Positions 1-11,579 of a DNA stretch of 64,000 nucleotides are shown here, piece after piece. The stretch is from Prinsepia uniflora. Its lineage: Eukaryota > Streptophyta > Magnoliopsida > Rosales > Rosaceae. The position numbers were made by a program, and so were the translations under genes. The notes under the pieces were generated by a model. The model was not told where the DNA came from, searched no databases, and saw only the letters and a list, made by a program, of their open reading frames with translations. The stretch is from positions 30,118,716-30,182,715 of the forward strand of contig CM064874.1 in the NCBI GenBank assembly GCA_032719365.1. Direction: 5' to 3'. Each line of letters starts with the position of its first letter. Position 1 is the first letter of the stretch.

Positions 1-3000
1 AATTCATTAACTTTTTTGTGAATGCTATTTCCAACCGTAACTTATATACTGCTTTTAAAATTGCTATCATACGTTCATTTCTTAAAAAAAAAAAAAAAAG
101 AGCCAAGATTTTCAATTTTACCAAACACTTTTGTATTATTTCATTTTTAAATAAATTAGTTTCTAAGAAAAAAAGTAATACCAAAATGGAGTTTAAGTGA
201 TTAACAATACCTAATGAAACAAGTATATACCCAAACATACATACAAAATCATGATTTTTTTCATAAACAAGGACAAACTCGCTTATTATTAACATATGCA
301 TTGTTTGTCGAGTTTAAAGCCCAATATTTTGAACACTACGTTTTACTTGGTTGTCTTTAACAAATCAAGAGTGTAATATTTAAATTTTATAAAGTTTTTG
401 GGGAGGGTGGAGGTGTTTGAGTAGGGATAAAAGTGGAAGATTTTTTGAATTATGGTTTCGTTCTCGAAATTTGGCCGTATTGAAGGGCTAATGTATAAGA
501 TATAAATGATAAACTAGATATCTGTTTGTATTTAGGGGTATTGTTGGAATTTCAAATTTGATCTAGTTCTAAAGTTTAGGCATGGTTGTCTTAATAATCA
601 AAAGTTTGGGTTATACCTTTGTGTCCTACATATATGGATTATAACATCGGTTCAAGTCCATGACAACACCTCGGACAAGGATAATGGCGGGGGAAAAGAA
701 GTTGGCAAGCAACGTGTTACACCTTCTCAAATGCGAACAAGTAAAAACATCAATGTGTTCTTCCTTTGTTGTCAAGAAACAGCTAATGGTCAGCCAATGC
801 TGGATTTTGGTGCCATGGAAATTGATCAAGTCATGCAATGGCGCAGCATATACATAAAGTGGAACTTTTTTTTTTAATATAGTTAAATAAGTATCATTAA
901 AAAAAAAATCACACTACAAGTTTACAAAGGGCAATCCTCAAGAGTAGACTTGTAAACAAAGCACAAGGCAATAACGAATCAAACAAATTGATCCAACCAT
1001 AATTCGAAGCCCAGAGACCTGAATTAAAACAGAATTCAGCCGAAAAGCAGATAACTTAATTCTATTCCAGCCCTAAGCCTAGAACAAAAAAGACCATGGC
1101 CCAGCCCAATAAGCTGGCCAAGAAGTGGCCCAAGGAACCAAGTAGGCCTAAGAGAGCCCAGCAAGCCGCATCGCAGCCTCAGTCCATTAGAGAGAACCAG
1201 ACACCGGGGCACATATACCAGTTGCAGCAATGCAGAGATTGTGTCGCCACAATCGCAACCAAGCACCAGCCCAAAAAGTCGCAGCCGTAGCAGCACAATG
1301 CCGCACCTCACTACAATCGCAACACCGCTACCCCCAAAGCAACACCACAGCCGCCGCAAGCTTCTCGCACCGCTGCCTTTGCAAGTCGGATTTGCCTCAT
1401 GCGCAGTGAAGCTGCCAACACCACAGCTATGTTGAGACCCAGAAAGCAACCGATCGCCGTCGCGGTAAAAGCACACTGGTCACCGAACCCGAAAGCAGAT
1501 CTAGGCTTTCACCTCAACTGATCCGATAGGAACACACATCATCCGTCCTAGAATGAATCAGTGAGGTGAGCCACCATATTGGGAAGCTAGGAATCTCCCA
1601 CTGTCACACCACCACCCGATAGTAGAAAGAGGCTAGGCCGGAGGCAAAACGAGGGAGGGGGGAGAGAAAGGGAAGTATGAAAATAGATGAAGAAGAAGAA
1701 AAGAGAGGAAAGAGGAGAAGAGGGTAAGGAAGGAGATTGTCGCTGCTCCTCTTCGGGGACATCAACTAGGGATTGAGCTTAGACCTAGTTTTTTAAAAGA
1801 GATAAGGCAGAGAGATTCAATGGTTTATCTCTCTTCTAACTTAGCTTTTTGAATTGAATTAATTGTGTTCAGCCCTTACCAGGAGTTGAACCTTTTAGTG
1901 GAGTTAGCTAGTAACTTAGTCAACCATTAAGAAGATGTAAGATCATAATATTATCTTTGGAGCTAGGGTGTTCTAAATTTTGAGGAAGAAATTTTTATTA
2001 GGGTGTAAAATTGTAACATCTCCGTTCAAAAGTTTACAGTTTAATATTTAAAGGGGAATTGTCTAAAATCCCCCTTTGCTAAAAACATTATCCTAAAATC
2101 CCTCATTCCACTATTTCAACGTAAAAAAAAAGAATTGAAAAATGGCTATTTGCACTTTTTCCCCAAGTACAAATAGAAAATAGGAGAACCAAAAAATCAC
2201 TAGGCTACTTGTTTGTGAAACTAAAAAGTAGAGAAAAAGAAAGTGACCGTGTGTGCAAGCAGAAAGGACAGAGGGAGGTGGTAAGGTCTGTAGTTGTGAA
2301 AAAGAGAGAGAGAGAAGGAGAGAGAGAGAGAAAAAGAGAGAGAGAATGAGAGCGATAATTGCGAAGGAGGGGAGAGGAAGGCGGAAGGGTCTGAAGTTAC
2401 GAAGAAGGGGAGAGAGAGAGAGAGAGAGAGAGAGGGGGTGTAGGGTCTTGAGTTTCGAAAGCAGTAGGTCGGGATGATGGGGGGGTGGAGCTGCGAAGGA
2501 CGACGATAGTAGCGGTGGGTGTTAGTCCAACAAGAAAAAAGACGAAAGACGACTATATTGAAAGTTATGTTAAATTCAAAGTCTGACCTATTATAGGATG
2601 GTTGGGTATTGAATTGGAAGACCTAGATTCAAAGGAGAATTCATTCCGAAATTGATTGTAGTGAAATAGAAAATACAATTAGGATAGAATGGGATAAAGT
2701 GGAAGTGGATGTACAAGAAGTGGATACTGCTAAAAACGTCTTGGACGGTCTTACTATGAAAAGTGGAGCAGACACCACCACAGTTGCAGCAACTGAGAAG
2801 GTTGGTATAGTTTTAGGAGGAGAAGGTGTTAAGTGTTCAATTGTGATTTTGAAACAGGTTTGTTATGTGAAGGATATAAAGCAACTATTGATGAAACTTT
2901 CTACCAAGTTGAAGGCAGCTATGAAAAAAAAAAACATCATTGGACACAGTTATTGAGGAGGCACAAAGGTTTTGGTTGGGCCCAAGAGTCATAAGCATGT

Positions 3001-3718
3001 CATTAGCATTTTGGATATCAGAGACGCTGGAACAACCCAGCGGATATACAAGAAAGGACCTGCACTTTGCTGGCCCTTCATAAATCCTAAAGAAATTGAC
3101 CCGGAGAGCAATTCCAATAGTACATGTGGACATATTGGTTAAGTTCATGGAAGAATGGGCATGAAACCCCAAGTAATTGATTTAGTGTTGAACATCCCAT
3201 ATTTTGTATCCAACTAATACTAAAATTTTAATGTTAGTTAACTGTAAAAGTAATTAGGGGCAACTATGAGGTAGATTTGGAGATTTATCTTGTGTGATTG
3301 GACTTTTTCCTAAAGTTAGTATGACGTGGATGGTCGACTGTCAAATGAGGTTAGATCTTCCACATTTAAAGACTTATCAGTTTTGCACATAAAATGAGCA
3401 TATAACTTATCTAATTTGAAACATACTAGCTTTTAGAGGTCTCCTTGTATCTGATGAGAAAAGGGCAGTTCGAAAATTTGGATTTGTATTGCAAAACATA
3501 GATGACAATCGATATGTGGTTCCAACTAATTTTAGGAAATGGTGAATTTAATGTGACACTATACAAATGGTTGAGCATGTGAGTTCACTGAGATAAAATG
3601 ATGTGCATGTTGCTATGTTTTCAATAGCGGCATTTGGAAAAAATGGTGGATGCTTTTCCATCTTCGGAGAAGCTAGCTAAAGGAAAAGAAAATCCTTGCA
3701 AAAATTTTGGATTACATG
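1..3718. other. AT-rich flanking DNA, no recognised gene
   Basis: This stretch lies left of TE1 and continues at 33576, since the ACATG duplication joins the two sides. It is AT-rich, with short homopolymer runs, a GA microsatellite and scattered short open frames. An 85-codon frame at 2699-2956 and the sequence after it to about 3170 have a more balanced composition and could be an old exon, but I recognise no domain. Read on the minus strand, about 1480 down to 870 looks like a GC-richer body ending in an A-rich tract, which could be the 3' end of an old retrocopy or LINE. That is a guess from shape only. Confidence 0.6.
2296..2440. repeat. GA-rich microsatellite tract
   Basis: The plus strand has several runs of alternating GA, the longest near 2408-2432, mixed with GAAAGAG and GGAGAG words. 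An open frame of arginine and glutamate residues reads through it, which is what a GA repeat gives by chance. Confidence 0.85.
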
Positions 3719-4207
3719 TGTTTACACCATATCTGACCAGACCCACTGGACCGTATACTTGAAGCCCAGACTCCATTCAAGGCCCAAAAACCGCTGAACT
3801 TACACAAAGCCCTAACCACGGGCCCAATGCGGGATGCCACGTGGAGATCTATCCAACCTCGATTTACGTAACACGTGTCAGCACGTAAATCGAGACACAT
3901 TTGTCCCACATCGGAACTTTGGGAATTGAACATCCCACCTACCCATACATAAAGGGTACACATTTCCCAATAAATGTAACTAAGATTTACTATTCACAAT
4001 TACTCTGCCAAACTTACCATTTACTATTTTCTCTTACGAACAACGCAACTGACTTGATCGTCGGAGAGCCTTAGGTCGGCACCACACCGGTGCCCGTACT
4101 AACGGAAACCCGCGATCCGCTTGAGTTGACAGGTCATAGGAGGGACACGCGTCATTTGGTGATTGGGCGACAAGTAATCGACAGTTGGAACATTTAACGC
4201 TTCAACA
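3719..4207 (+). repeat. TE1 5' LTR
   Basis: A 489-bp direct repeat of 33087-33575, with TG and CA ends and flanked on the left by ACATG. It contains an inverted pair of short words around 3860-3895 (a palindrome-like block with CGATTTACGTAACACGTGTC and its near reverse complement). The LTR is followed directly by the primer-binding site. Confidence 0.95.
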
Positions 4208-4376
4208 GTTTGGCCGTCTGTGGGAAATCTGACTAAGGTTACCCACACTCAACCAGACCGAGTTACAGCTCAACCACCAGTTGCACCGAGAGACAACTCG
4301 TCGTCACTGGACATGCTGGGCGAACACGATCTCGGTGAGATCACACCCGGGCAAGGCCCCAGAACAAGGGGAGAAT
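4208..4376 (+). pseudogene. TE1 primer-binding site region and start of gag
   Basis: Right after the LTR, TTTGGCCGTCTGTGGGAAA resembles the TTGGCGCC-GTCTGTGGGAA signal seen after the 5' LTR of many plant Ty3/gypsy elements, with a short deletion in it. An open frame then runs from 4220 into the TE2 insertion at 4377. It reads as a hydrophilic, proline- and threonine-rich gag N-terminus, and the rest of gag resumes right of TE2 at 17280. The frame that continues to 4663 beyond 4377 is inside TE2 and is not gag. Confidence 0.65.
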
Positions 4377-4849
4377 TGACAGGACCCGTCCCAACTGGAC
4401 GTCAAAAACCGTGCCCGGTCCTGCTCCCGTCTGACAGGTCAACTAAAGGTCCGAAACTCCCCTTCAGTGCTTGCCAGACAAGGGATGTTTGCGCGGATTT
4501 CTGCTGCTGTCACTGCCTCACGATCAGTCCCGAACGTCGTACCACGGCCTGGAGGGTCACAAAACAGAAAAGGTGTGAGTGGACAAAAATGACCCCTTAT
4601 AAAAACATTTATCAATATACAATCTTACCCTCCAGTTTTCACAAACTTGCATGCATATCGTAAAACATGAGTGACCGATAAAATCCAAACATATTTTCCC
4701 ATGGTCCATAAAACTCATGTTCACCAAATCAGTTCATGTTATAAAACATCAAATCCCGGCTCTTAGGCCAACACATGTGAAAACATAATCACTGGCCACA
4801 AAGACCAAAAACCCGTACTCAATAGCAGTACGTCATCACAATCAATACC

Positions 4850-5022
4850 AATCAGCACTAATCACCAGTGCACAAGAAATATATCAATCCAATCAATCCG
4901 CACTACTCACAAGTGCATAAAATATCACAAATCACATCTGCACTACTCACAAGTGCAACATAAATCAAACTGCACTACTCACAAGTGCAACATAAATCAA
5001 ACTGCACTACTCACAAGTGCTG
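4850..5022. repeat. About 32-bp tandem repeat in TE2
   Basis: The block TGCACTACTCACAAGTGCAA followed by CATAAATCAAAC is repeated about four times, the left copies being more diverged. Each unit contains a short inverted pair, GCACT...AGTGC. The array ends where TE3 is inserted. Confidence 0.8.
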
Positions 5023-5066
5023 CACTACGCGTAGGCCAATATCCAGTCACTCTCTCGGGAACAGAC

Positions 5067-7971
5067 TGACAGGACCCATCCCAATCCCCCCCGGGATTAG
5101 TGCGGGATGACCCTGCTCCCGTCTGACACGGGGTGTCAGACAAGGGATAATTTCGACCTTTGCCCTCCCAGGCTATCAGAGTACGCCAGGATCCGGAGGA
5201 GGCATGTGATATCTCGATCTCTGCTACAGTCCACATCCGATGTCAACCTGAAGGGCAGTCAAAACATTAAAAACTGTGAGTGGACAAAACAAAGAGTTTA
5301 TAAAAACATTTAATAAGGAAGACATTTGTACCCTCCACTAAAAAGCATGCATGCATTCGAAAACCATTGATCTAAAACAACCATATGTGGGACTAAGCCC
5401 AAAGCAGATATAAACTAAGGTCGAAAGGACCACAATAAAAACGACCATACGGGCCATTGCCCAAATCCATAAGGGACTCGGCCCCAAACCATAAAGAAAC
5501 CAAGTACACGAGCCACTGCTCAAATCCTGTGCACACCTGTACACACCACATATCATATATCATATATACATCACATACATATATATAAGTCACACAACCA
5601 ATCCTGTCACGGTATCCAAAGCCACGCGCGCGCTACCCGGGTCTCAATCCGAGTCACCTCAAAGTCAAGATCAATGTCCGTAGACCACTGACCCTACCCG
5701 AGGTAATAGTAATCATAGCCTTCCTGAGAGTAAGGAACCCAACTGGGGGGTGACTCCACTCCGTCGGTGCTCCGTGACTACTCCGGGGTCCACCCAGGCC
5801 AACGACCCTCCCCGGAGGAGATAATAGAAGTAAAGGAAGGTAGACGAACATATATATACATAACATAAACATTCATGACCGGTTCCCCTGAACCGTCATG
5901 ATCCATAATATCCGTAATCAGGTAACATGCCGGTTCCCATAAACCGTCATGTACCGTAATAATATAACCAGGTAACATGCCGGTTCCCATAAACCGTCAT
6001 GTACCGTAATAATATAACCAACAAGGGTTCATGCCGGTTCCCATAAACCGTCATGAACCACGATACCATAACAAGGGTTCATGCCGGTTCCCATAAACCG
6101 TCATGAACCTGGGAATCCATTTAAGGTTCCCTGACCTGCAATCAAAACCGTAAAGTGACTGGGTCTCGTACCCGAACATAGGACACCAACTGGGCACCGT
6201 GCCCGGAATCTGAGGTCATATGCCCGAGACAAAACCAAATGGGTCTCATACCCGAGTTTATCATTTTGAAATCCAAATTCAGTTCATTTAAATCAATAAA
6301 GAAATACAGACCCGTATAAGCACCGTATAAGGCCGAAACCTCGAAATACGTGCTTATACGTAACCACATACAAATGCACCCATGGCATCATCAAACAAGT
6401 AATAAAACATATAATAAACATTTATGCATGCACCAATTTAGAAAACAAGGTCCACTCACAGACCGTCCGAGCTGCCGCCTCGATTTGCGTGCCATTCGGC
6501 TCCCCGAGCCGATCACCATCACCGGGACTCCCAAACCTGTCCAAATTTTAATAGAAGGTTACTAACTACTTAATTAACCTCCTACCAAAGCCCCGAAATT
6601 TTCCCGAACTTTTAACTATTTTTAAACCGACCCTAAACCTTCCGACACCCCGAAAACTATCGAAACGATGTCCGATTGACACGAGACCAGTCCCAAAATC
6701 TTCGTTACATCGAATAGAAGATTTCGTATGTTGAACACATCCCCAGAAACCCTAGCACGCGCCCGCACGCGCCGCCTGAAGTGGCTGCGTGTGGGAGCCA
6801 CGCGCCGCTACAGTGCATCCTCTTCCTTCGATCGAACCGGTCCGGCCGGGCCGGTCCGGTCCAACCTCTGCAACTGGACCGGCGTAACCGGTCCAGGTCT
6901 CCGACGCCCTCATTTCTCATCCGTTTTCCTCCATTTCAATCCCTAAATTCATCTTTTAATCTTTCCTATCATTCCCAATTAACCAAACTAGCTAAAACAC
7001 CCAAAATCCTAACGGTTCAAAATGGACCTCACGGTCCCTGTTTTTCCGATCATCCCACACGGCTGCTCAGCCGTCAACCCCCGTTCAAACTCATCTCTAT
7101 ACACCCTAAACAATCTAACAAACATTCCCTAAGCAACCAAAACGATCCATAATGTAAAACACAAATTAAAAATCGAATTTGGGCAAACCGAGTACCTCTC
7201 GGGTTTCATGGCCGCCGCCCACGGCGGCGTGGCTTCCAGCCGGCCACCAGCGTCCAGCCTTCATCCTCTCCACCTCTGGGCTTCTCGGTTCATGATCGAA
7301 CAAGGTTGGATGTTTGGGTCGCACAGATGAGAGGAATGGGATCGGGAAATGGTTGGAGGAAAATGGAAAACTGGATGCACGGTTGAGTGTTTTGGTGCAT
7401 GAGTGGGTGAGGTTGGCCAGTGGATGGGTGACAAGTGTCACTCATCCATTGGTTGCTGAAAAGTAACTGGACCCACTAAAGACAAACTGCACTTTTTGTC
7501 TCGTAAAACGTGCCGTCGTGAATAGTAACCGGGAACTTCTGTGAACCGTAACTTCGTCGTCGAACGTCCGAATTCGACGTGCCGCCTGTCTACGGATTCG
7601 TATCGTCCTTATCTACATAACGGTCTTCGGCCCTCGGCCATCGGACCTCCCGGTCAAAAAGTCAACTTTTGACCTCCTATTCACCCAAATTACCAAAATG
7701 CCCTTGGGCTTCCGAACGTCATAACTTCTTCTACGAACGTCGGAATTGAACGTGCCACCTGTCTATGAACTCGTGACGTCACGAACTACGTCACGGTCAT
7801 CGGTCAAAGTCCATTTGACCACCCGATTGAAAAGTCAACGTTTTGCCACCATCAGGGGCAAAACGGTCATTTCGCACCGTTCGTCCGATTTCGCTCTACT
7901 AATCACGGATTAGCCTCACTAATCGTGATTAGTCACTAATCTAATCATGGAATTTGGGACGGGTCGTTACA
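5067..7971 (-). repeat. TE3 left LTR (3' LTR in element orientation)
   Basis: A 2905-bp copy of 11580-14535. On the minus strand it starts TGTAACGACCCGTCCC at 7971 and ends GGGTCCTGTCA at 5067. It contains five units of the 50-bp hairpin repeat (the right LTR has six), a GGACCGG-rich block near 6833-6900 and an ACGCGCC block near 6757-6810. Confidence 0.95.
5868..6112. repeat. 50-bp hairpin minisatellite, five units
   Basis: Units start 50 bp apart (for example 5921, 5971, 6021, 6071), with a more diverged unit at the left. Each holds CATG-C-CGGTT, a short CCCATA-type loop, then AACCG-T-CATG. That can form a nine-pair stem with one mismatch. The same array in the right LTR of TE3 has one more unit. 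Confidence 0.9.
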
Positions 7972-10900
7972 ACTTTCCCTCCTTAATTAATTTCGTCCCC
8001 GAAATTCCAACCGACCTAATCCAACCGTTCTTCCCTCCTTAATTAGTTTCGTTCTCGAAACGCCAACTATTCTGATTCCACATCCACCTCGTGGAAAGTA
8101 GAATCGACCTCGAAATACGTGTACCCTCGTACACCAACCAACTAGAACAATACTTACTCGTCTGCAACCAGACGTACCACTAACGCTCATGTCGCCTCGT
8201 CTACATTCGACCACGTCGAATAGCAGAAGTCGTACGCTCCGAACTGACACCACCTGTCAGTATCAGAGGAGCCCAAGTATCCTATGATCGACCCACTTGT
8301 CAAATCTACCCTTTCGCTGACATAAACAACTCTACGGTTCCTTACTCACTCACTAAGATACCCTGACCTCTGCTCCCACTGGGAGTCATCAGACCTCACT
8401 CAACGATCCACGCTGACACCTCCGACAGACCGTCACCACTTAACAGTCGTCAGTCGAAAACTAACACTATACTCCCTTGTGGTTATACTAACCACCAACT
8501 CACTCAACCGGAGTATATGCATACTAACAAAACACTCGACCTGTGTGTAACCAAGCCCATCAGAACTACTATGACCCAATGCACAGTATCTAATGTCCAG
8601 TCCACGACCTCAACTAATCCGATGGTATCAGAACCAATCCGACTACCAATAAGCTCTCCAACGCACTACCGGTATCTCCTATATACCGTCACCAGGCACG
8701 ATAAGTCTGTCTAGTATCGTACCTTGAACAACGTACAAGGTACGTACATCTACCCATCAATCAGACTACAACCACCTAGGTCATAGCCAATCACGTTTCT
8801 ACGATGGAGTCCATTTATCCAATCCAGTATTAGACAAATCGAAACTCCGACCCATTATCTATCTCCAAATCCGAATCCGAATCCGCAATTTCGTAAGAAA
8901 TCCCGAATCCAAACCCAGAAATCATATCCATATCCATGTTCAAATTCAAATCCGAAATCATCATTCCGTAAACTAGTATTAGGAATAACCATTCCGAACC
9001 CAAATCCATAAAAGAAAATCTATAGTCAAGCTCTAGAATCAAATCCTGAATCGTCACCCAGAATCCGATTCCAAAACCCAAATACAGAAATCCTCTTTCA
9101 AGTTCCAAAATCAAATCCTGAATCGTCATCCAGAAATCTGATTCCAAAACCTGAAATATCGTTCACGTCTACCGAGACGTACCAAAACCAAACCTATCGG
9201 TTACCCACTCAACCGATTACTACCATACGATCGATTGACTTCATAGGGAAGTCAATCCCAACATCTACACAACACTAGGTCAGACAAAATCCGACCTCGT
9301 CAGACACCTACTCATCGGACAACTACTCAGGCGAGTAATAAGCCATATGGGATTTACCTCGAAAAGAAGTTCAGTCCCATCATGCTCCACTCAACATCCA
9401 AGTAAGAGTGATAAACTCTCCACCTATCTGGATCATCAAGATCACGATCCAGATCCACCACTACGTCAAACGACTATAGACGTCACGATCGAGGATCGTC
9501 ACGCCAACCAAAGTCCTAGACCATTTCCCACATCTTAAATAGATTAGTCTACGACGAGACACGCCGAGACTGTGGGTTCTCACTGATTACCTCGTATCGA
9601 TCCTTGTCATTCCACCAAGGCAAAACAAGAATGATCGAATAATCCATCCTACGTGAATGCAAACAACACTCGATGCACTCACCACGTCAGGTAACCTGAC
9701 ATCGTCTGCCACCAAGCAGAAAATGAGAAATCTCAGTCACCTAACTTCGATATACTCAACTCCTCCTGATGATTCAGAACAAATCCCGGGTCCACCAACC
9801 AATACACGATCAGTGTACTAGTGGCAACCAACAACACCTATATCATCAACGTCATCTACCACCATCAATTATGGTAGAACCTGAGAAGTCACCCAAAACG
9901 ACTTCGACATACCCGTTACCAATGCGGAAAACCCGCATTCCTCTCGTCACCTCAACCACGTGTCCCCGTTAGACTGGTTATGGACACATGCCCATTTATG
10001 ACCGTATATGTACATCCAAAAGGATGTCAATTCATCCTAATCTGATGTACCACTCTACTGAAAAGTCACAACAGCCCCCTGCTGTGATCCGCAGTCAAAT
10101 CTCTGCAACCCACCATCTCGAACCAATCCTGACTAATTCTGACCAACTGGTCGCTAAACCCCGCGACAGAACGAGTCTGACCAACCAGTCACTAATCCGT
10201 CATGATAATACTCGATCCTCACTCCTCAACTACCGCTGGATCCTATCCAGTCCGTCACTATCCGTGATTCACTCCCGAACCACAGATACCAATCATAAGC
10301 CCATCACGTCGGAGTAACATCCTGACTCGTAACTCACCGTCATCACAATCACCGGCACCAGCACCAGTACCACGCACTATCACCAAAACTAGTGTCAGTA
10401 TCAACACGCCGTGTGCAAAACTGACACCCTGGATCTCCGCTCATACCGAGCGACGATCCCGTACCTCTGCTCGAATAGGAGAAACTCTGCCTCCCTCGTA
10501 CCCGACAACTCTGGGTACAGTCACCCTGACAACTCATACGAGAAAAGGAAAACGTTCCCCAAACGTCCCCGATCCCCAACAATCGTAACTATAACCACTC
10601 TCGGTAGTAGCGCATGCCCCACACTCGTGTAGACCTAACTACCAGACATCGCTATATCCAGACTCCGTATCCAACGGAATCAATCGCCCGTACTAACTAC
10701 TCTGTATCCCACTCAGGGATTCCATCGACAAGTATCATCCCTGGTAACCTGTCCAACCAAACACTAACCAGTCGTAACTCGACTAAACCATTGTCGTCTA
10801 CCAGGTCACCCACGACCTTAGTTGCACCAACCCACAACTGAAGTAGCACGACAACCAACTCGGTTTAACCGATACGTACAACCCTGACTGCGAAGTGCAG

Positions 10901-11579
10901 TCCCAACACAAGCTGACATGACTAGACCGACTAACGAATCCAAATCCGAATAGTCGTCCAAGTCAAACCACCAGTCAACTCACATTTCCGAACCATACAC
11001 ATAAGGTAGGGTTCCACAATCAAGCCCTAGGGTCACTCTGAACCCAACTGCGAAAAGTAGTAAAATCAACAATCTGACCGACTCCGCGGTCTTGACATCG
11101 TAATGACGTCAATCCAATCCTACCGTAAGTCCAATCAGGATCCTCGAATCTGGCTGCCAACTACCATAAGTTCAACCAGAGTTCCCCGAAATCGACTACT
11201 AACCGCCAACAGCAGTAACCCATCTAACTCAACCAATCCGACCATCGGATGGTCACAACACCAAATCAGTCGTCGAAACCGATCCTATGGCATCGTGAAG
11301 ACGATCCCAACTAACCGTCTCACGATCCAAAACTCTAACGTAATACTACGTTAAGCCTTCCGTAGGGTTCCACACTGCCAACCCTGACAGAACCAAGGAA
11401 ACCTCGGCATCGAGTGCCGAACCAAGGCTTGCCCATCCTACTAACTATCGTACCGGCACCACGACAATCAGGTTGACCACGAACTGCAGCCCAATGAGAT
11501 ATCACATCCTCGACCAGCATACATACTCCAAGAGCTCCGCGGTTGCTCGAATAGAGACAACCCCGCTCTGATACCACGT
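7972..11579 (-). other. TE3 interior: no recognisable coding sequence
   Basis: This 3.6-kb interior has no open frame longer than about 110 codons on either strand, and none resembles gag or pol. The left end (7972-8070), read on the minus strand, shows a CGAAACGAAATTAAGGAGGGA-like polypurine stretch as expected before a 3' LTR. Around 8870-9150 the minus strand is rich in GGATTTGG and GATTTCGG words and shares 25 identical bases (8898-8922) with the TE7 LTR (52168-52192). Elsewhere it is a CA- and CGA-rich mixture with no family I know. At 11.5 kb the sequence passes into the primer-binding site. Confidence 0.7.
11565..11576 (-). promoter_or_regulatory. TE3 primer-binding site (tRNA-iMet)
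   Basis: On the minus strand the bases read TGGTATCAGAGC, a perfect complement to the 3' end of plant initiator methionine tRNA, three bases inside the LTR edge. This is the usual primer of Ty3/gypsy chromoviruses, and it fixes the element orientation as minus. Confidence 0.93.

Noticed and set aside
1036..1476. 146-codon minus-strand frame and two plus-strand frames over the same bases
   Set aside because: No domain; overlapping frames on both strands of a GC-richer patch are expected by chance.
2253..2477. Arginine/glutamate-rich 74-codon frame
   Set aside because: It is a translation of a GA microsatellite.
2699..2956. 85-codon frame with some codon-like composition
   Set aside because: No recognisable domain, no splice partners I could follow; kept only as a remark in the flank entry.
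8830..9147. 105-codon minus-strand frame with FGFGIGFW-like repeats
   Set aside because: Translation of the short GGATTTGG and GATTTCGG word tract in TE3; no known domain.
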